Of a stretch of DNA of 64,000 nt, positions 53,153 to 63,899 are shown piece by piece. Source of the DNA: Fonsecaea monophora. Taxonomy: Eukaryota; Ascomycota; Eurotiomycetes; Chaetothyriales; Herpotrichiellaceae. Each line of letters starts with the position of its first letter. Position 1 is the first letter of the stretch. The DNA is taken from positions 1 through 64,000 of the forward strand of contig NW_019173946.1 in assembly GCF_001642475.1 (NCBI RefSeq). Reading direction: 5' to 3'. Both the position numbers and the translations under genes were made by a program. The notes under the pieces are model-generated. The model made no database searches and was not told the origin of the DNA. It worked only from the letters and a program-made list of their open reading frames with translations.

Positions 53153-55333
53153 ATGCCCAAAGAACGCCAGACATGCACCGAGTGCTCGATGCGCCGGCAA
53201 AAGTGTGACCGTAACCTACCCTGTGGTCGCTGTGTCAAACGGGGCGATGCTGCAAAATGCACGCGCGAGTGGCCTGAAGGCGGTTACGATCCTAAAGTTC
53301 ACCGAATCTATCCTCGTTCCTCCACAGCAGCAGACGCCAGTCCCACAGCCACTGACACGTCTCCTCAGACCAACAATGTCAACCCGGCAGAAGCTGTTGT
53401 ACACCCTTCCCTTCGAACTCCCAAATCCGTGACTTCTGGGCCTAGTCCACACGACCAAACATCGGCCTATCCAAGCAGTCTTGGAACCGCGCCAGCAAAT
53501 GGCCCAGTTACTGACGTCGACAATGCCGCATCCGTACTAGAGTTCCTCACCTGGGGACGGAGCAAGCTATCGGATTATGATCTAAAGGCGTTGGATCTCC
53601 TCAAGGAGCCTCACCAATCTGGCACAGCGGCGCTTCCCAAGGACAACGGACCCGACTGGGATGTTTCAAACGGCCTTGGCGGGACTGGGGCGGCCCAAGT
53701 GTCGTTTCTACAACTACTCCTTCCCAGTCGTAAACAGGTATTTCAGTTGGTCGAGTACCACGTTAGCTCCATCTTGTGGTATCACGGGTGCTTCCATGGT
53801 CCCACATTTTACGAAGAGCTCAAAGAGGTATATAAAGGGCCCAGCGGACTGCAAGTCAGAAACATGGATCTCAGATGGACCGCCTTACTCTTTGCCGTAA
53901 TGGCAGCAAGCATGACTTGTGCCAATGAGCAGCTGGCTATGAGCTGGGGCTTCAAGAAGAACGAAAGAGCCAAGCTGACCAGGCAATGGTACAAGGCTAC
54001 GGTATCGTGCTTAAATCTTGCCGACTATATGTGGCGACATCATATCTACTCGGTCGAAGCCATTACCACACTTACTATGTCTGCTCATATCTTGGGGTTC
54101 AGCAACACTCAGAGCACCTTGCTGGGAGCCGCACTCAAGATCGCCCAAGGGCTTGGTCTGCAAAGACTGGGACCAGAAGACGACGGGAGCACCAGCGCTG
54201 GGTCTTCTGTTTTATTGACACCTGTCTTACGAGACAAGATAATCAAACGTGAAACGGGAAGGAGACTCTGGCAACAGTTGTGTATTCAGGATTGGTTCTC
54301 GATCCCCTTTTCCGAGATGTATTCCATCCAGAGGATACATTTTTGTTCGCTCAAACCTATGAACTGCGATGAAACCACCATGCTACCTCTACCCGATGAT
54401 GTCCCAAGTATGACAAGCTTCCCGAATTTCCTTGGTGATATCGCAAGCTTGATGCCGCAAATACATGATGCAATTATCTCATCGAACACATTATACACCA
54501 AGTACGAACAAATTCTAGACTACGACGCACAAATGCGGGCCCTTGCGACGGACGGGCTCCCTCGCTACTTCTCCATGAGAGAACCACTCCAGCCAGAGTG
54601 GCCCGCATTTATCCCTTGGGCGCGACGGAGCTTGACCATTTGTTTTGCTCACAAGATCATCATGATTCACAGGGCGTTTCTGGGTCGCAGCTTTACAGAG
54701 CAAGCATTTGACTTTACACGTCGAACATGCATGGCAGCTGCAAAGACAATACTAAAAGAGGCACGACAGGCGTATGATGAGGAAGGACCTATGCTCTGGA
54801 TCGATCAAGCTTTTATGGTCGCCGCAGGAATAACACTCGCCCTGGACATCTTCCACCGTGGACCCAACGAACCTGAGTACGAGGAACACCGGAAGCTGGT
54901 GGAGAATACCATCACAATGTTGGGCAAGTTTGAAAACAGCATGATTGCAATGCGCGGCATTCGTTTGCTGTCATCCTTGCTTGCTGAGCAGGCCCGGTTG
55001 ACGGCTGATCAGACCCTGGAAAACTATAGAAAGCGCACACATGACACTATGACTGGAGATCACGGTCAACCCAAGCGGCAGAAATTCAATGTGCCCAAAT
55101 TTGTGGAGTCGTTTGTTGGAAACGACTCATTCACACATACTCTGCGGTCTGCAAATCGAGGTGCCGAGCCGTCACTCGAACTGTATGAACCGACTGAAGC
55201 GAAGACACCTGGACCACAGGATCCGATGATTTCGTCCGACTTGGGATACGAGACATTTGAACAGCTCTTTCCACCCCATACCGGTATCAGTAACAACTTT
55301 CTCTTTGAGGATCTGCTGAACTTCGACATCTGA
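53153..55333 (+). CDS. Zn2Cys6 transcription factor, intronless
   Basis: A single exon of 726 residues. The zinc cluster is at the extreme N-terminus: CTECSMRRQKCDRNLPC, GRC and a last Cys eight residues on (C-x2-C-x6-C-x5-C-x2-C-x8-C, residues 8-36). The middle homology region contains YHVSSILWYHGCFHGPTFYE, TMSAHILGFSNTQSTLLGAA, LKIAQGLGLQRLGPED and ETGRRLWQQLCIQDWFSIP, as in PF04082 proteins. The C-terminus is acidic and aromatic (YETFEQLFPP, FLFEDLLNFDI), like an activation domain. It is followed after 367 bp by a dioxygenase in the same direction, so a pathway-specific regulator is possible. No recognised name. Confidence 0.93.
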   Translation: MPKERQTCTECSMRRQKCDRNLPCGRCVKRGDAAKCTREWPEGGYDPKVHRIYPRSSTAADASPTATDTSPQTNNVNPAEAVVHPSLRTPKSVTSGPSPHDQTSAYPSSLGTAPANGPVTDVDNAASVLEFLTWGRSKLSDYDLKALDLLKEPHQSGTAALPKDNGPDWDVSNGLGGTGAAQVSFLQLLLPSRKQVFQLVEYHVSSILWYHGCFHGPTFYEELKEVYKGPSGLQVRNMDLRWTALLFAVMAASMTCANEQLAMSWGFKKNERAKLTRQWYKATVSCLNLADYMWRHHIYSVEAITTLTMSAHILGFSNTQSTLLGAALKIAQGLGLQRLGPEDDGSTSAGSSVLLTPVLRDKIIKRETGRRLWQQLCIQDWFSIPFSEMYSIQRIHFCSLKPMNCDETTMLPLPDDVPSMTSFPNFLGDIASLMPQIHDAIISSNTLYTKYEQILDYDAQMRALATDGLPRYFSMREPLQPEWPAFIPWARRSLTICFAHKIIMIHRAFLGRSFTEQAFDFTRRTCMAAAKTILKEARQAYDEEGPMLWIDQAFMVAAGITLALDIFHRGPNEPEYEEHRKLVENTITMLGKFENSMIAMRGIRLLSSLLAEQARLTADQTLENYRKRTHDTMTGDHGQPKRQKFNVPKFVESFVGNDSFTHTLRSANRGAEPSLELYEPTEAKTPGPQDPMISSDLGYETFEQLFPPHTGISNNFLFEDLLNFDI

Positions 55334-55700
55334 AAAGATTCCATGCTGCAAAGAATGGATGTATGTGCGAAGGTGCGACTGGCCTACAGTATCAGCGGCG
55401 TACGATTATCGAAGCACCATGATTGGACGATAAAAGGCGGGGAGGTGGGACGGCCTTATCCGTTGTACATACGAGTACACAAACTTTATCGATATCAGTT
55501 GGCACGAATGACGACTATAGGGTACGAGTGGTTGGCTGATATAAACATCCAGCTGAGTATCGTGTGGTAACTTCCTTTCTATCAATCTCTTCTCGACCAC
55601 CTAGAACACGACGCAACTCAATCAGCTCCAGCCGCCCGGGTTGTCATCTCTCCCCATTCAATACCCACTCTAAACAGACAACCTTACATGTTCTATCGAG
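55334..55700 (+). promoter_or_regulatory. Upstream region of the dioxygenase gene
   Basis: 367 bp between two co-directional genes; must hold the terminator of the regulator and the dioxygenase promoter. C/T-rich leader at about 55,565-55,690. No individual binding site assigned. Confidence 0.4.
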
Positions 55701-56852
55701 ATGGGCGTCGAAAAGACCAAATACTTGGACCGTCCAATTCCCACCATTTCGCTCGCCAGTTACGAGTCCCGCATCGATGAAATCACCTCTCAATTGGTGT
55801 CTGCCGCTGAGAATGTAGGGTTCTTCTCTGTCATTGATCACGGTATCACTCCCCAGGAGATCGACGAGATATTCGCTCAGTCAGCTCGATTCTTTGACCT
55901 ACCAGACGAAACGAAGGCGCAAGTTCCCTTTTCTTCAGCAAACAATGCTGGGTGGGAGAAGAATTCGCAAGTCCGGCCGTCAACGGGTGCTGCTGATAGA
56001 AAAGAGTCGTACCAGATGCAGTTCGGCGCAAACATGGAGGGCAAGTGGCTCGATGACTCCGCTTTGCCAGGTTTCAAAGACTCGGCTCTGAAATTTATGT
56101 GGAAGGCACAAGGAGTTTCAGAGAAACTAATGACTTGTTTCGCCAGAGGACTGGGTTTCGAGGATGATTACTTTATCAAAGCTCACGATGTGAAGAGGTC
56201 GGAGAGCCAAACAGTGGCCAGACTCTTGCATTATTTCGAAACCCCTAAAGAGAATAAAAGCGGGGAGGTCTTCCACCGTGCAGGAGCCCATACTGATTGG
56301 GATCTATTGACGCTTTTATTCCAGAAAGAGGGACAGAGTGGCCTCGAGGTATGGTTCTTATGCTGCCGAGATAGACGCAATCTTGGCTGACCTTCTGACC
56401 TACAGATCTGCCCAGGCCGCGAGGCCTCCACATCCTTCGCCCACGGAGACACTTGGACGAAGGTGGCTCCATCTCAAGACGCCATCATCTGCAATATTGG
56501 CGACCTCCTGATGTCCTGGTCCGATGACCGGTTCAAGTCGACCTTTCACCGCGTCAAGGCACCCAGCGAGCCCGATGATTTTTACGGTGAACGCTACAGC
56601 ATTGCCTTTTTCAATCAGCCATGCAGAGATGTCATCATCCAAGGTCCGCTGAAGAAGTACCCTGTGGTGACAGGAGAAGAATTTACACGGAATGCGATGC
56701 GCAGGAATTTTGAGGCTTTGGAGAAGAAGCGACTCGAAAAGGAGAAGTTGGAGGAAGAAATGGAAAAGGTCCGAAAGCTGGTGGAGCGCGAGGGTATCAG
56801 GGGTGCGAGTGTCGAGAGTGGTGGTAAGGTCGTTGCTGAGATTGGCGCTTGA
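55701..56852 (+). CDS. 2-oxoglutarate/Fe(II)-dependent dioxygenase (IPNS-like)
   Basis: Two exons (55701-56348, 56406-56852) and a 57-bp intron give 364 residues. The DIOX_N region runs from IPTISLASYESR to VIDHGITPQEIDEIF. Then comes the jelly-roll core with iron ligands His197 and Asp199 in AHTDWDLLTLLFQ and His264 in FKSTFHRV, and the 2-oxoglutarate-binding Arg279-x-Ser281 in ERYSIAFF. All four are present, so it should be active. The family hydroxylates, desaturates or cyclises small molecules in the cytosol. The C-terminal 40 residues form a charged helix (EALEKKRLEKEKLEEEME), an addition common in fungal members. Next to a zinc-cluster regulator; substrate unknown. Confidence 0.94.
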
Positions 56853-57365
56853 CTGGGGTCGTTCGTCGGACAACGTTATCGATTTTTTGCGAATAGAAAA
56901 CCTCACAGAGAGAGACCTCAAGCGATTGGGTGTATTGTCGGTGCTTTTACCATTTGTTCTGTCTCGTTACCAGCACGGCAATTGTCCTATCGCCCACCAT
57001 GGTAGGTAGAAGAATAAACGGACGGTGCCATATTCTCGAAAGTCTATACGGGGCACCTATCAAACAGAGATATGTAATTCGGACCGGAGCACATTTGATA
57101 GTAGAGGGCCTGGTGGTTCATAACTCTCTCACACTTTCTCTCCAGGCGCTTTCCCTTTCTATGCCCTACATGCCTTTACTCTCATCGCTTCTCCTTAGTA
57201 CGACATATCCCAGGGTACCTCGGTAAGATAAGTCACCTAGGTGTGCGCTTTGCGCTACCTGCAAGGTACTCCTTTCTTTCAGTTTCCCAGTTTCCTCTTT
57301 CGTTACCCCCTCCCTCGTCCTCTCGCTCCCTCGTTCGTTCATTCATCCATTCGTTCGTTCGTTCC
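56853..57365. other. Convergent intergenic, 513 bp
   Basis: 3' regions of the dioxygenase (plus) and cupin (minus) genes. Contains an imperfect TTCG/TTCA tetranucleotide repeat at 57,331-57,364. No gene seen. Confidence 0.5.
57331..57364. repeat. Imperfect (CGTT/CATT) tetranucleotide repeat
   Basis: About eight tetranucleotide units of the TTCG/TTCA type, ending at the stop codon of the cupin gene, in its 3' region. Confidence 0.7.
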
Positions 57366-58265
57366 TCACAACCCCGCCATGTGCGTCTCGTCCTCGAGGT
57401 GTGCCGTGTCTGTCAGCGGGAATGCCTCGCCTGTGGCTTCGTCCCGGATGGGGACCGAGGGGACCAGCACGAAGAGCACGCGGCAGGGTTCGGGGCTGAC
57501 GTTTTTCCAGGCCTGTTTTGGGGAGGATGTCAAAACAGTGAGGAAAGAAAATGAAGAAGATACTTTGCACCTTTAGAGATGAGATGTCCTCTCAACGGAG
57601 AGGGAGGGAGGGAAGAAAGATGGGGGTTGGTGGGGGGGCGGACATACATGATTCGTCCCCCTCTGGACACAGATGTCCCCCTCGCCCATGACCGTCTCAG
57701 ACCCGTCGTCCAACACCAACGTGATCGTCCCACTCAGGACAACGCCAAAGTCGACGCTCTGCGTGCGGTGCATGATGTTGACCTCGTCCCTCGTCCCCAC
57801 CTCGGGCAGGGCCGGAAAATCCACCACGCGACAGTACACGCCCGAGAGGTCGACGAGGCCGATCTTCCGCCCGTGCACGTCTGTCCAGGCACCCTGCACG
57901 TTGGCGGCCGGCACCCCCGCCGTGCGGAAGATGTTGGTGAAGCCTGGGATGATGCCCGTGGGCGGGGAGCCGGTCGGGTCCAGTGGGTTTGCGGGCGTCA
58001 AGGCCCGGTCGGACTCGATTATCGATTTTCCCGTGTTGGGGTCGTGGCCTTGCTTGTTACAACCCCGAGCCGAACCCGGAACCCGAAGGCGGGGTGGGGG
58101 GTTTAGAGTCAGTATTTGTATACATTCATCGTTTTACTAGTGTTCCGTCTGGTTTCTAGGAACAGGACGGATTCTGGGGGTGGAAGGGAAAGGAAGGGGA
58201 AGGCCAAGGGGAGAGAGAGGTATGAACATACCGGTCACAATTCGTCGCACGGTCGGGAAGGACAT
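57366..58265 (-). CDS. Cupin-domain protein
   Basis: Three exons (58265-58232, 58048-57648, 57512-57366), introns 183 and 135 bp, 193 residues. The short first exon gives MSFPTVRRIVTG; exon 2 resumes with HDPNTGKSIIESDRAL, a typical start of small fungal cupins. Cupin motif 1 is represented by HRTQSVDFGVVLSGTITLVL and motif 2 by GEGDICVQRGTNHAW, the last residues of which (AW) come from exon 3 after the splice. One His of motif 1 and one of motif 2 are kept; other metal ligands are not obvious. The product may be an enzyme or binding protein acting on a small molecule. It ends tail-to-tail with the dioxygenase gene. Confidence 0.9.
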
Positions 58266-59127
58266 GGTAAATCGGGGATACGGTATGTGTATGTTAGACA
58301 CGTTTGGTGGTCGTAGAGTAAGTAATACCTGACAAATGAGTACCGTACCAAGTACACAAGCTTGCCAAGGTACTACAAGTAACGTGGAGAGAAACACGGC
58401 GGTCCTGCACTAGACGCAAGAGAAAGTTTGTGGTCTGTTGATCTGTTGATCAAGTAAAATGTCTAATATATACGACGAGATGATACGCATGCATACTGTA
58501 GGTCGCTAAGCCGGGTTTGTTGGCACGAAGGAATATTGTTGAGTCGTAATACGTGCCCCCCAGTACAGATCGGGGAATGGGATATTATATTTAGCGGATA
58601 TCTTACTCGTTGTGAACCGAACCACGAGGACCTCTCACAAACCTACCAGATCAGATCAAATCGCATCAAATACAAATAAAATAAAATAAAATCAAAAAGA
58701 CAACGCCACGACTGATAGATGCTGGCTTATGCGAATCATTGCAAGAGAACAAATAGTAGTTACAACTATGGGGAAAATGGACAATCGTACAAGTACATGC
58801 CGTTGTTAACTTCGCCGTTGGAACATTGTGTTATTGTAGCATTTGTTGATGACTGTCAGTCAGAAAGTACTCTTCGCCCAATTGTTTCCTATCGCAGCTC
58901 AACCTGTTATAACTAGATGATTGCTAAAACCGGTGACGCTGATCCTGGTATACTGTTGTCGTTTTCGTAGTCCTCATGCCATAAGCCATACTCCGTCTTG
59001 AATCCCATGGAGGTTTCGTACCTGCTTCACTATTGCTCAAGCACCGTGACGCCGATTGAATAACTGCTCCGGTAATTCACCATTTCGACCTCATGCCATC
59101 CCATGTGGTTCATCACGAGATTTTGGG
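58266..59127. other. Intergenic, 862 bp, AT-rich
   Basis: Promoter of the cupin gene and 3' flank of the GPI-protein gene. Includes an AAAAT-type repeat at 58,674-58,692. No gene seen. Confidence 0.5.
58674..58692. repeat. (AAAAT)n short tandem repeat
   Basis: About four AAAAT/ATAAA units in tandem within AT-rich intergenic DNA. Confidence 0.75.
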
Positions 59128-59709
59128 TCACAAAAAGGCAGCAAGACCCAACAAAGCAGCCCCGGCAATACCAAATCCAGTTGGCAAGAGAGCAGCGGCA
59201 TTATTGGTGGTGGTGGTGGACGCGGTCGCAGTAGCAGAGGAAACGGCTGAGTTGACATGCGAAGATGCAGCTGCCGTGATAGAGCCGGCCTGGCTCGTGA
59301 CAGCACTCAATGCACTGGCCGCATCAGTGGTGATGCTGCCAAGGATATCTGAAGCGGCAGAGGTGAGAGACATGAGTGTGGCGGCAGCGGCGGTGTTGCC
59401 AGTGGCAGCTTCAGAACTTAGGCTGGAAAGACTGGCTGAGAACGCAGACTTTGCCGAGCTGAAGCTCTCAGCGATGGAGCTCTGGGCATTTTCGGCTGAT
59501 TTGGAGGCAGACTCGGCGACAGAGGCGGCAGACTTGGATACGGAAGCGAGAGACTTGGACAATTCTGACGAAGCCGATGCCAACGAGCTGGAAGCTGCGG
59601 GAATCAAGGATGAGGAGTTCGCCGTGATCATGGAACTAGCATCGCTTTGCTGTGCCCACGTGGGGGCCACAGCGACAAGGAAACAGGCAAGAAAAGTAGA
59701 GAGGTGCAT
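59128..59709 (-). CDS. Ser/Ala-rich GPI-anchored cell-wall protein
   Basis: A single exon of 193 residues. N-terminal signal peptide (MHLSTFLACFLVAVAPTWA); a body composed mainly of Ser, Ala and Thr with few charges; near the C-terminus a TATASTTTTNNAAALLP stretch with small residues for a GPI omega site, then a hydrophobic tail (GIAGAALLGLAAFL). Such proteins are heavily O-mannosylated, which links it functionally to the PMT2 gene of this window only in the general sense. No enzymatic domain. A TATTTA element on the minus strand at about 59,838-59,833 lies some 125 bp upstream of the start. Sequence drift in such proteins hides orthology. Confidence 0.88.
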   Translation of the reverse strand: MHLSTFLACFLVAVAPTWAQQSDASSMITANSSSLIPAASSSLASASSELSKSLASVSKSAASVAESASKSAENAQSSIAESFSSAKSAFSASLSSLSSEAATGNTAAAATLMSLTSAASDILGSITTDAASALSAVTSQAGSITAAASSHVNSAVSSATATASTTTTNNAAALLPTGFGIAGAALLGLAAFL

Positions 59710-60900
59710 GATGAGGATGATATCGCACGAAGGTTTAGTGCCGATGAAATGAGAGGAGGCGAGATGAACAGCAGGGTCGTCGAAGAAGATGGAAGGAAAA
59801 GAATTGCAACCTGAGATTGAGATTGAAAAGCATAAATACCTTGCGAGGCTGTTGTGGTTGTGGCTGGTCTGGGTGTCTGTTAGTTGAAGGTTTGAATTTC
59901 AGCTGGTCTGGGGAGGTTGAGGTGCGTCATGGGAACTTGATAGAAAGTCAATTGTACGAGGCGCAAGTGGTTGGTGCGGAATGAGAATGGAAGATGCCGT
60001 CATTGACAGTGCCAAGTGCCAAGGCAAACTAAGCTATATGTAAATTAGCGTCAGCCACTGGTTAAGCCACTCCGGCCACTCCTTGTTCCTCCTGTGGCTG
60101 AATACATATGATCAGTATACCTAGGTACACATGTCGGTAACGAATGCCTCGTACACACTCGTATATTCAGCTTACGAGGTTCGGTGGTTGCTGCAGAACA
60201 GGGGGATCATCTATTGCTCTGAGTGGTAATAATAATGTGACCATATCTCGAACAACCCTGTGGCTTTAAAGTAACCGAAGAGTCGGAGGGTCAATAACTC
60301 TCTAGACCAAGTACTTGGACATGTACTTCCCATCCAGGCATCACAATGTATTCCAGGGTTGCGTGTTGCGTGTTGCGTGCTCGGCTACAGGATAGGTACG
60401 GACTACTCCGTACATGTTACCGAGTATGCGAGTCTATGGCTTTGCGACGCCTTTCCAGTGCTATGTATGATACCATCACAGTACAGAGAACTGGCACGTG
60501 TATTGACAAGCCGAATAATTGGACACGCTTGGAGTGCATCAGCATCCCAGTCATTAATCCTGATGGGCACGGTCATTTCTAAGAGGAGTCGGCGACAAGG
60601 TCTGCAAGGCTTGCCGTTGGATGCAACATCAATCAAGCTTCTTTCCGCCCCGAACCGGCCTTGTTCAACCACTTCCCATTGGCTCCCATCGCCTGTAGCA
60701 ACAGCTCTTCTCTATCAATGCTCAACTCTCCACCCCCCGACGTGCTCATCGACATCATCAATTCCGCCTTCCATATGGTGCAAGCTGACAAAATATAAGC
60801 GACGGTCTTTCTCTTCGTGCTTAGCTCTTTGTTTTTTGCCCTTCAACCTTGACTCGTCTGATTTTTCCACCCAACGCGTCCACTTCCGTCGTTTTCCAGG
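59710..60900. promoter_or_regulatory. Divergent intergenic region, 1.2 kb
   Basis: Between the GPI-protein start (minus) and the AIM6-like start (plus). Holds a triple TTGCGTG repeat at 60,359-60,379 and a C/T-rich stretch before 60,900. Short open frames only; no gene called. Confidence 0.45.
60359..60379. repeat. (TTGCGTG)3 heptanucleotide repeat
   Basis: Three tandem TTGCGTG copies about 520 bp upstream of the AIM6-like start codon. Confidence 0.7.
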
Positions 60901-61992
60901 ATGAGCACTTCACTCTTTCTACTCGCCCTCGCGTTGGGCTCACAAGCGAATGCTGCAGCACTGCCTTCTTCGGCACAGGCGACGGGCCTCGACATCAGCA
61001 GCACCCTCCAAAACATTCTGGCCAATACGCAAAAGAGCGATGGCTACACCTACCCGACAGACCTGACCAGAGGGATTATGCCTGTACGTCTCACCCTTTC
61101 TCGTGTCTGTAATTCTAGAGCATGGGGAAAGTATTTTTTTCTCTGGGCCACTGTCCCTGCTTCACTCGAATTCTGTCATCTCACATCTATATCACCGTAG
61201 AAACCAATCCACTCGCACAACGACTACTGGCGCGACGTTCCCTTCTATTCCGCCCTCTCGGTAGGTTGTGCCTCGGTCGAGGCTGATGTCTGGCTCTACA
61301 ACAACACCCTCTACGTCGGCCACGAGCAATCCGCCCTGACGCCCGCGCGCACCCTCGATTCGCTCTACATCCAGCCCATCCTGGACACGATCCAGCGGCA
61401 AAACCCGTCGTCTCCGTTCGTCACGTCGCCGACCAAAAACGGCGTCTTCGACACCTCGTCAGGTCAAACACTCCTGCTTTTCATCGACGTCAAGACCGAC
61501 GGCCCGACCACGTGGCCCGCCGTCGTCAAGGCCCTCGAGCCGCTCCGCACGCCGGGCTACCTCACCACGTTCAACGGCACAGCCGTCACCACGGGCCCCG
61601 TCACCGTCATCGGCACCGGCAACACGCCGCTGGACCAGGTCCAACCCGTCCAGAAGCGCGACTACTTCTACGACGCGCACCTGCACCTGCTCAACTCGAC
61701 CGAGTCCAACATCACGGCCGCCGTGTCCCCCGTGGCCTCGACCGATTTTGCCGCCCAGTTCGGTACCATCAACGGCACGGCCTTCAACTCGACCCAGCTG
61801 GAGCTGCTGGTCAGCCAGATCGAGGTCGCCACCTCAAAGGGCATCCTTGCCCGGTACTGGGACACGCCGGGCTGGCCCATCAGCACGCGCAACGCCGTCT
61901 GGTCGACCCTGCTCGAGCAGGGTGTCGGCCTGTTGAACGCCGACGACTTGCCTGCCGCGGCCGGGTTTGGTGCTTATTATGGCATGTGGTGA
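60901..61992 (+). CDS. AIM6-family PI-PLC-like phosphodiesterase, secreted
   Basis: Two exons (60901-61083, 61201-61992) and a 117-bp intron give 324 residues. The signal peptide MSTSLFLLALALGSQANA is followed by the (beta/alpha)8 PLC-like phosphodiesterase fold. PIHSHNDYWRDVPFYSAL holds the catalytic-type His65/His67-Asn-Asp, then GCASVEADVWL with Glu88 and Asp90 and LYVGHE with His102; later come LLLFIDVKTDG, RYWDTPGWPIS and the family end GFGAYYGMW. These are metal-site residues of the glycerophosphodiester/PLC-like superfamily. Yeast AIM6 affects mitochondrial inheritance, but its reaction is unproven; the signal peptide here argues for a secreted or vesicular enzyme. Exon 2 is distinctly GC-rich. 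Confidence 0.93.
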
Positions 61993-62275
61993 GAAAAGAA
62001 TCTCGCTTTCTCGCTTGGGAAGTCTGTCTAGAGAAGGGAGTGTGAGGACTGTGGGCACTGTCTATATGGAGCGAATCTCGTCTCCAGGCCAAAAAAAAAA
62101 GTAATAACGACTCAAAGGCGAGACGTGGATCTTTTTCCTAGAGAATATAGAATTATAACAGAAAAAGAAAAAGAAAAAGACACTGCTGTACAGTTTCTGA
62201 TATTCTGACCTCCAAAAAATCAAGAAATATCCGTCTCAAAACCCGCAGAATGTTCTACGGGGCGAGATCATCTAT
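61993..62275. other. Convergent intergenic, 283 bp
   Basis: 3' regions of the AIM6-like gene (plus) and CoA-transferase gene (minus). Contains a GAAAAA repeat at 62,161-62,180. Confidence 0.55.
62161..62180. repeat. (GAAAAA)n short tandem repeat
   Basis: Just over three GAAAAA units in the convergent 3' region. Confidence 0.75.
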
Positions 62276-63479
62276 CTACAGCTTACTCTTTTCTCTCTTC
62301 TCAAAGCTGCCATTAGCCGACACGGTATAGTCCTTTCCGCTGCTCCAGCCCAGCCACTCGCTCAAGGCCTGTTCGCCACCTTCACCCGGCTTTAACGCCT
62401 TGCCGTACCATTGCATTTCGACTTTCCGTGCCGGCGACGCAGTCAGCCCGACGATCGGCCGATGCTCGTAGCCGGCGGCCTCCATTTCTGCGTGTTCGAG
62501 TACGGGCGCACAGCACGCGTCGGTTCCGTCAAAGATGGCCTCCCACTCCTTGCGGGTCTTCTCCTTGAACCGCTTTGTGAACAGCTCGCGCATATACGGC
62601 CAAGAACGCTTGTCTTCGCGGGCGAGCTTGCCCGGGACGACTTCTGCCTCGGTGAAACCCAACCCCTTGAGCAGCAACTGCCAGAATTGTGGCTCCAGCG
62701 CACCGACAGACATGTACTTGCCCGCATCCTTGCACTCGTAGCTCCCATAGTACGGGGCGCCTCCGTCTAGTTGGTTGGTGCCCCGCTCCCCGCTCCACAT
62801 GGGCGTCTTCGTCAAGAGTCTTGGAAACGTGGCGAGGAAACTAGCACCATCCACCATGTTTGATTCGACGACTTGTCCCTTCCCACTTGTTGCGCGGTGG
62901 ATCAGTGCTAGAAGGACACCCGTGAATGCGGCATGACCGCCACCAGCAAAGTCTGCAAGGATATTGGCGGGGTGTGCAGGCGGAGAACCCTTCGAACCAA
63001 GCATCGACAGCACACCAGACACGGCGAGGTAGTTGATATCGTGACCGGCCATGGCAGAGTATTTCCCATCGCGACGGAATCCAGTCAGTCTGACCACGAT
63101 GAGGCGAGGATTTTTCTTGAGCAGCACAGTCTCGGGATCCAGACCAAGTTTCTCGAGCACACCTGGTCGGAAGGGGTCGATCAGAACGTCCACATTTGGA
63201 ATGAGGGAGAGGAAGACGGCGACGGAAGCAGGGCTCTTCAGGTCCAATGCGATGGAACGCTTCCAGCTGGTCAGGAGATCACCACCGCTAGAGTTCGGTC
63301 GATCGACACGCAGGACACTGGCGCCCCAATTCGCGAGGAGCAGACCACAAAAGGGACCTATATCGATTGATGAGTGGTCTTGCCATATGAGCTGCTTGAG
63401 AGAAGAGGGTTGCGTTACCTGGAGCCAATCCAGCGAGTTCGAGGACGCGGACGCCTGTTAGAGGTGGACTGGCAGTCAT
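62276..63479 (-). CDS. Class III CoA-transferase / alpha-methylacyl-CoA racemase family
   Basis: Two exons (63479-63419, 63357-62276) and a 61-bp intron give 380 residues. The spliced start reads GVRVLELAGLAPGPFCGLLL, then NWGASVLRVDRP, KRSIALDLKSP and DVLIDPFRPGVLEKLG, the classic N-terminal CaiB/BaiF signatures. It continues with RLTGFRRDGKYSAMAGHDIN, LADFAGGGHAAFTGVLLAL, GQVVESNMVDGASFL and a C-terminal HRPIVGLTASPARKV. The NMVDG and GHDIN/ADFAGG segments resemble alpha-methylacyl-CoA racemase, which epimerises 2-methyl-branched acyl-CoA for beta-oxidation in peroxisomes and mitochondria. The C-terminus ends KSKL: the SKL is a canonical peroxisomal targeting signal 1. Confidence 0.95.
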
Positions 63480-63899
63480 TGTGGCGGATTAATTGGAGAA
63501 CTCAGAGAAGCTGACGCCAGAACAGAAATATACATTTTTATCAGAGAACTTCAACTCATATTGTACTCGGCACCACCTGTGGTGCACCTGCGCCAGTGAG
63601 CGCGGCCTCGTGGATGCCGAAGTGACCGAGGCTCATCGAAATCTGGGGAGCCGACGAGCCCGAGTGGGAAGACTACCTATGGCAGGTTTGCCGGAAGTTC
63701 CTTGTTCGGTCTAACCTGTTTCGACGCCTCCATACTAAACACCAAGTATCGAACACCGAGGATACGACACACTGCCTTGTATCGATCACGTTTCTAATAT
63801 GCCCTTTGGTTTCCTCGAAACAGTCACGCAAAACTGTACAGTCATCCTCACTGCCATCCTGCATCATGCAAGAGCCCTTGATTTCTGATTTGAGAAAAA
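63480..63899. promoter_or_regulatory. Divergent intergenic region, 420 bp
   Basis: Between the CoA-transferase start (minus) and the ATG at 63,900 (plus). Probably a shared bidirectional promoter. No elements assigned. Confidence 0.45.

Noticed and set aside
61512..62045. 177-codon plus-strand frame over the AIM6-like gene
   Set aside because: Alternate frame of the GC-rich exon 2; the true frame carries the catalytic motifs.
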